Positions 5,821 to 9,091 of a stretch of DNA of 9,091 nucleotides are shown here, piece by piece. The notes beneath the pieces are model-generated. The model worked only from the letters and a program-made list of their open reading frames with translations, was not told the DNA's origin and made no database searches. This stretch comes from Desulfuromonadales bacterium (lineage in GTDB: Bacteria > Desulfobacterota > Desulfuromonadia > Geobacterales > Pseudopelobacteraceae). Numbering within the stretch: the stretch's first letter is position 1; each line of letters begins with the position of its first letter. The translations under genes and the position numbers were made by a program. The DNA is taken from NCBI GenBank assembly GCA_015688915.1, contig JAATGX010000288.1, forward strand, positions 1 through 9,091, in the 5' to 3' direction.

Positions 5821-5841
5821 ATGATACATGACAAAGGTCAA
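5821..5841 (-). promoter_or_regulatory. Crp/Fnr-type dyad beside the ygbA promoter
   Basis: TGAC-AAAG-GTCA (5829-5840) is a perfect 4-4-4 dyad and, with flanks ATGAC-N4-GTCAA, matches a TTGAC-N4-GTCAA Fnr-like site at nine of ten positions. On the minus strand TATCAT (5821-5826) could be the ygbA -10 box, so the dyad would sit in the core promoter and suit repression. It is too near the ygbA start for classic activation at -41.5. Confidence 0.4.
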
Positions 5842-5874
5842 GAAAATCAGCTTTTCCTTTGCGCTTGCCGCTCC

Positions 5875-5903
5875 TTTACGTTACATTCGTAATGTCATAT
5901 ACA
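5875..5903 (+). promoter_or_regulatory. Possible sigma-70 promoter of the mobB-moaA-MOSC operon
   Basis: TTTACG (5875-5880) and TATACA (5898-5903) are 17 bases apart, each matching the consensus at four of six positions. Transcription would begin near 5910. GGGGAG (5915-5920) is the ribosome binding site for the ATG at 5931. Confidence 0.35.
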
Positions 5904-5905
5904 TT
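5879..5905. promoter_or_regulatory. Three alternating ACATT/AATGT half-sites over the mobB promoter
   Basis: ACATT (5883-5887), AATGT (5891-5895) and ACATT (5901-5905) alternate in orientation, with 3- and 5-base gaps, between and over the predicted -35 and -10 boxes. CGTTACAT at 5879-5886 resembles one half of an E. coli ModE operator (CGTTATAT/CGTTATGT). Since molybdenum-cofactor genes follow, a ModE-like or other repressor is plausible but unproven. Confidence 0.35.
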
Positions 5906-5930
5906 TATCATGTTGGGGAGAATACTGTTC

Positions 5931-6443
5931 ATGCCTGTCAGAGCCGTCTCATTCGTCGCCAAATCCGGGACCGGCAAGACCACCCTGTTGGAACAGGTCA
6001 TTGTCGAACTGAAACAGCGCGGCTACCGTGTGGGTGTCATCAAGCACGACGCTCACCGCTTCGACATCGACCACCCCGGCAAGGACAGCCACCGCCTCAC
6101 GGCGGCCGGAGCCGACACCATGCTGATCTCCTCGCCGGAAAAGCTGGCTGTCGTGAAGAAGCACCGCGAGTCTCCGCCAATCGAAGAACTTGTAGCCGCC
6201 TATTTTGGCGATGTGGACGTGATCCTGACCGAGGGGTTCAAAAAGAGCGGCCTGCCCAAGATCGAGGTGCATCGGGCGGAGCGGAGCGCCACTCTGATCT
6301 GCCGCGGCGCGGAGCACGATTCCTCCCTGCTGGCGGTGGCCAGCGACGAACCCCTGGAGCTGGACGTGCCAGTGCTTGACCTCAACAACCCGGCCCAGGT
6401 GGCGGATTTTGTGGAGGAGCGGGTTATTCGTGCAACTGCTTGA
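5931..6443 (+). CDS. mobB: Molybdopterin-guanine dinucleotide biosynthesis protein MobB
   Basis: A 170-residue P-loop protein. It begins MPVRAVSFVAKSGTGKTTLL, with the Walker A motif AKSGTGKT at residues 10-17 as in MobB. It also has VGVIKHDAHRFDID, DSHRLTAAGADTMLIS and the LTEGFKKSGLPKIEV segment, which contains the acidic Walker B-like site and is diagnostic for MobB. MobB binds GTP and works with MobA when GMP is added to molybdopterin for DMSO-reductase-family enzymes; it is an aid rather than the main catalyst. The start at 5931 fits the family N-terminus and the GGGGAG at 5915-5920. An in-frame ATG at 5910 and a TTG at 5859 would add non-family residues. The length is normal. No mobA is visible in this window, so MobA must be encoded elsewhere. 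The first gene of the operon. Confidence 0.92.
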   Translation: MPVRAVSFVAKSGTGKTTLLEQVIVELKQRGYRVGVIKHDAHRFDIDHPGKDSHRLTAAGADTMLISSPEKLAVVKKHRESPPIEELVAAYFGDVDVILTEGFKKSGLPKIEVHRAERSATLICRGAEHDSSLLAVASDEPLELDVPVLDLNNPAQVADFVEERVIRATA

Positions 6444-7410
6444 CTCCCTGGGGAGAACCATAAATTACCTCCGCCTGTCGGTGACCGACCGCTGCAACAT
6501 GCGCTGTTTCTACTGCATGCCCGAGGCTGGGGTCGTCAAGCGGGGGCACGAGGCGATCCTCTCCTACGAGGAGTTGCTGCTGATCGCCGAAACCGCCATC
6601 GGCCTGGGGATCGAGAAGGTCCGCATCACCGGCGGCGAACCGCTGGTGCGGGCCGGCATCGCGGGGTTCCTCTCCCGCCTGGCGGGAATCTCCGGGCTGC
6701 GCCACCTGGCCCTGACCACCAACGGCCTGCTGCTTGCGGAGATGGCCGCTGATCTGCATGATGCGGGGGTGCAGCGCCTGAACGTCAGCCTCGACTCCCT
6801 CAACCCCCGCACCTTTGCCGAGATCACCCGTGGCGGCGACCTGAAAAGGGTTCTGGAAGGGCTGGATGCGGCCGAACGGGCCGGTTTCCCCCCTCCCAAG
6901 CTCAACGTGGTCATCATGCGTGGGATCAACGACAACGAGATCCTGAACCTGGCCGAACTGACCCGCGAACGGGGCAACCCGGTGCGCTTCATCGAGTACA
7001 TGCCGGTGGTCAGGGAGGATGGCTGGCAACGCTATTGCATCTCCGGGGAGGAGATCCTCAAACGCCTGGCAAAGCATCACACCCTGGAACAGGTGGACAA
7101 GGGGGCCTTTGCCGGGCCGTCGCGGGATTTCCGCATCCCCGGCGCCCGGGGCACCATCGGCATCATCACCGCCGTGTCCGGCCACTTCTGCAGCGACTGC
7201 AACCGCATCCGGGTCACGTCCACCGGACAGGCCAAGGGGTGCCTGTTCTCCGACGAGAAGACCGACCTGATCCCGTATCTCCGGCCGCCGGACCCTGAAG
7301 GGCTGGCGCGGGTGCTTAACGAGATCGTGGCGGCCAAGCCGGAACGGCACGACATCACGAAAGATGGCTATGGCCACGAGAACTTCACCATGGCGCAGGT
7401 AGGGGGATAG
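6430..7410 (+). CDS. moaA: GTP 3',8-cyclase MoaA (radical SAM)
   Basis: A 326-residue radical SAM enzyme that, with MoaC, turns GTP into cyclic pyranopterin monophosphate, the first step of molybdenum-cofactor synthesis. The N-terminal cluster motif is C22-x3-C26-x2-C29 (DRCNMRCFYCMPEAG), followed by RITGGEPLVR, the SAM-binding GGE motif. The second [4Fe-4S] site, which binds GTP, is C254-x2-C257-x13-C271 (CSDCNRIRVTSTGQAKGC). The protein ends in Gly-Gly (MAQVGG), the tail needed for activity in the family. The start is GTG at 6430, chosen because GGAGGA lies at 6413-6418 and MQLLDSLGRTINYLRLSVTD matches the family start. It overlaps the end of mobB by 14 bases in another frame, so translation is probably coupled. 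No moaC is seen here. Confidence 0.96.
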   Translation: MQLLDSLGRTINYLRLSVTDRCNMRCFYCMPEAGVVKRGHEAILSYEELLLIAETAIGLGIEKVRITGGEPLVRAGIAGFLSRLAGISGLRHLALTTNGLLLAEMAADLHDAGVQRLNVSLDSLNPRTFAEITRGGDLKRVLEGLDAAERAGFPPPKLNVVIMRGINDNEILNLAELTRERGNPVRFIEYMPVVREDGWQRYCISGEEILKRLAKHHTLEQVDKGAFAGPSRDFRIPGARGTIGIITAVSGHFCSDCNRIRVTSTGQAKGCLFSDEKTDLIPYLRPPDPEGLARVLNEIVAAKPERHDITKDGYGHENFTMAQVGG

Positions 7411-7414
7411 GGAA

Positions 7415-7843
7415 ATGGGCAAGGTTGTTGCCACGTGTATCAGTGAGAGCAAGGGCGAGCGCAAGACACCGGTGGCATCGGTTGAGTTGCGGGAGAATCA
7501 CGGCATCGTGGGGGACGCCCATGCTGGCGACTGGCACCGCCAGGTGAGCCTGTTGGCTTTGGAGAGCATCGCAAAGATGCAGGCGCTGGGGCTGGACGTA
7601 AGCTCGGGCGATTTTGCCGAAAACCTCACCACCAGCGGCATCGAGCTGGTTTCGCTCCCCGTCGGCACACGGCTCCGGGTGGGTGAGACCCTGCTGGAGG
7701 TAACCCAGATCGGCAAGGAGTGCCACACCCGCTGCGCCATCTTTTACCAGGCCGGCGACTGCGTCATGCCCAAGGAGGGGATTTTTGCAAGGGTCATCAC
7801 CGGGGGAGTCATCCGGCCGGGGGACGAGGTGCATACGGTTTAG
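7415..7843 (+). CDS. MOSC domain-containing protein
   Basis: A 142-residue protein that is almost only a MOSC domain, the fold shared with the C-terminal part of molybdenum-cofactor sulfurase. Features seen: GIVGDAHAGDWHRQVSLLA near residues 30-48, SGDFAENLTTSGI (about 64-76), LPVGTRLRVGETLLEVTQIG, and KECHTRCAIF with C103 and C107. The cysteine in this region is the conserved MOSC residue thought to carry sulfur or touch the cofactor. Stand-alone MOSC proteins next to moa genes are common, and their exact role is not fixed; handling sulfur or cofactor is an inference. The start has AGGGGGATAGGGA just upstream, and the gap from the moaA stop is only four bases, so it is the third gene of one operon. 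No clear hairpin terminator is seen after it. Confidence 0.9.
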   Translation: MGKVVATCISESKGERKTPVASVELRENHGIVGDAHAGDWHRQVSLLALESIAKMQALGLDVSSGDFAENLTTSGIELVSLPVGTRLRVGETLLEVTQIGKECHTRCAIFYQAGDCVMPKEGIFARVITGGVIRPGDEVHTV

Positions 7844-7865
7844 AAGTTCCTTCCCCATTTTTCTT

Positions 7866-7922
7866 TTGCCTCCCCCCTCCAAATACGGGTAATATATCCA
7901 CGTTTATCCAAACCCCGAGGAA
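7866..7922 (+). promoter_or_regulatory. Possible ftsK promoter and RBS
   Basis: TTGCCT (7866-7871) and TAATAT (7890-7895) are 18 bases apart, each a four-of-six match to sigma-70. GAGGAA (7917-7922) is the ribosome binding site, ten bases before the ATG at 7933. The preceding stretch 7847-7880 is almost all pyrimidines. Confidence 0.35.
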
Positions 7923-7932
7923 TTTTGATTTA

Positions 7933-9091
7933 ATGAGTGCCGAAGAAGTCAAAAAAAATGAAAAGATAATCAAGGAACTCCAGGGGATGGCGCTGGCCAC
8001 GGTCGGCTGCTTCGTCCTCATGGCGCTCCTGACTTTCAACGCCACCGACGTCTCCTGGAACAGCTATTCCAACGAGGAGGGCATCCACAACCTGGGGGGG
8101 AGGCTGGGGGCGCAGGTGGCCGATCTGTTCTTCGTGACCTTCGGCCTGGCCTCGTACCTGGTCCCCATCGCGCTCCTGAACATGGCCTATACCCTGTTCC
8201 GCTTCAAGGAGATCAGGCTGCGCTCCTACAAGCTCTGGGCCTTCGGCGGGCTGGTCTTCTGCCTCTCCACCCTGTTTGCCTTTTTCCGCGACAAGACCGA
8301 CTTCCTCGGCCAGCAGGTTTCCACCGGCGGCGCCATCGGGGTGGTCACCGTCCGCCTGCTGAAGGGGATGGTCGGCCCCACCGGCGCCATGCTGCTTCTG
8401 CTGCCGCTCCTGGCGGCCTCGATCATGATCCTGTCCCGTTTCTCCTTTATCCTGTTTGCCGGATGGTGGCTGGATACCCTCAAGAACAAATGGGCCGCCT
8501 GGCGGGAACGGAGCGGTCATCAGCGGGAGGAGCGCCAGCGCGCAAAGGCCAGGAAGGAAGGCCTGCCCGCCCCTGCCGCGGCCGCCGGACCGGTCATCAA
8601 ACCGTCAGCCGCCGCCCCGGTGCGGCCCAATGCCTTCAAACAGGGGAAAGAGAAGAAGAAGGAGGCCGCAAAAACAGCCGGCGTCCAGGAAACCTTTGAA
8701 TTCATCAAAACCGAGGGGGATTTCCGCACACCCCCCTTCAACCTGCTGGATCAGCCGCCAGCCAGCGAGCGCACCCTGGATCGCGAAGCCTTGACCATGA
8801 ACGCCCGCCTGCTGGAGAAGAAGCTCAAGGATTACGGCATCGACGGCGAGGTGGTGGAGATCTGCCCCGGCCCGGTCATCACCATGTACGAGTTTTCCCC
8901 GGCGCCGGGCATCAAGATCAGCCGCATAGCCGGCCTGGCCGACGACCTGACCATGGCGTTGCAGGCCATGTCGATCCGCATCGTGGCGCCCATCCCCGGC
9001 AAGGGTGTCGTGGGGATCGAGGTGCCCAACCGCGAGCGCGACATGGTCGTACTGCGGGAGCTCTTCAACTGCGATGAGTTCCACAACAACA
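7933..9091 (+). CDS. ftsK: DNA translocase FtsK/SpoIIIE, N-terminal part (cut by window edge)
   Basis: An open frame of 386 complete codons runs from ATG 7933 to the window end without a stop. Residues about 17-180 hold four hydrophobic stretches (about 18-36, 64-88, 97-118 and 132-176), the membrane anchor of FtsK. Residues about 185-280 form a charged, Ala/Pro-rich linker, short compared with E. coli FtsK. From about 300 the alpha subdomain of the motor begins: RLLEKKLKDYGIDGEVVEIC, then PGPVITMYEFSPAPGIKISR and RIVAPIPGKGVVGIEVPN. The Walker A and B motifs and the DNA-reading gamma domain lie beyond the window. FtsK is a hexameric pump at the division septum that moves chromosome ends apart and activates dif recombination. 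The start follows GAGGAA and gives a normal N-terminus. Confidence 0.93.
   Translation, partial: MSAEEVKKNEKIIKELQGMALATVGCFVLMALLTFNATDVSWNSYSNEEGIHNLGGRLGAQVADLFFVTFGLASYLVPIALLNMAYTLFRFKEIRLRSYKLWAFGGLVFCLSTLFAFFRDKTDFLGQQVSTGGAIGVVTVRLLKGMVGPTGAMLLLLPLLAASIMILSRFSFILFAGWWLDTLKNKWAAWRERSGHQREERQRAKARKEGLPAPAAAAGPVIKPSAAAPVRPNAFKQGKEKKKEAAKTAGVQETFEFIKTEGDFRTPPFNLLDQPPASERTLDREALTMNARLLEKKLKDYGIDGEVVEICPGPVITMYEFSPAPGIKISRIAGLADDLTMALQAMSIRIVAPIPGKGVVGIEVPNRERDMVVLRELFNCDEFHNN

Noticed and set aside
6424..7464. A 346-codon open frame on the minus strand opposite moaA
   Set aside because: MoaA on the plus strand is complete with both cluster motifs. The opposite frame is a codon-bias shadow.
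7930..8520. A 196-codon open frame on the minus strand opposite the start of ftsK
   Set aside because: It is a Gln/Gly/Glu-rich shadow of the hydrophobic FtsK membrane segments, and the plus strand is a convincing FtsK.

Overview
The window looks like chromosomal DNA from an anaerobic deltaproteobacterium, most likely of the Geobacter group (Desulfuromonadia/Geobacterales). This is an inference. It rests on the GC-rich codon use of the main genes, an EAL-HDOD signalling protein, a [4Fe-4S] protein of the kind found in strict anaerobes, a YgbA-type nitrosative-stress gene, and a compact molybdenum-cofactor operon. The first ~1.1 kb is visibly more AT-rich than the rest and looks acquired.

Layout. 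1-137: the 3' end of an IS5-family transposase and the probable end of the element. 138-312: a non-coding stretch with a GC hairpin and the toxin-antitoxin promoter. 313-913: a type II toxin-antitoxin pair, a ribbon-helix-helix antitoxin overlapped by a RelE/ParE-type toxin. 914-1107: non-coding, with two nested inverted repeats and a 27-codon ORF that has a good ribosome binding site. 1108-3060 (-): an ABC-F ATPase of the YdiF/YheS/Uup type. 3296-4546 (+): an EAL-HDOD protein, divergent from the ABC-F gene. 4606-5349 and about 5448-5801 (both -): a [4Fe-4S] protein and, upstream of it, a YgbA-family protein. 5931-7843 (+): mobB, moaA and a MOSC-domain gene, tightly packed. 7933 to the window end (+): the N-terminal part of an FtsK/SpoIIIE DNA translocase, cut off by the window edge.

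How the genes work together. mobB-moaA-MOSC is a molybdenum-cofactor unit: MoaA starts molybdopterin synthesis, MobB helps attach the guanine nucleotide, and MOSC proteins handle sulfur or cofactor. The divergent ygbA and iron-sulfur pair is probably a nitrosative-stress unit. The 129-bp region between the two units holds a TGAC-N4-GTCA dyad of the Crp/Fnr type and three alternating ACATT/AATGT half-sites over the mobB promoter. The ABC-F, EAL-HDOD and ftsK genes appear to be separate units.

The points most worth checking are the iron-sulfur/YgbA pair, including a missing cluster cysteine and a His/Pro-rich linker encoded over a long G-run; the regulatory dyads between ygbA and mobB; and the nested repeats with a small ORF in the accessory region. 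Nothing here is clearly a wholly new system.
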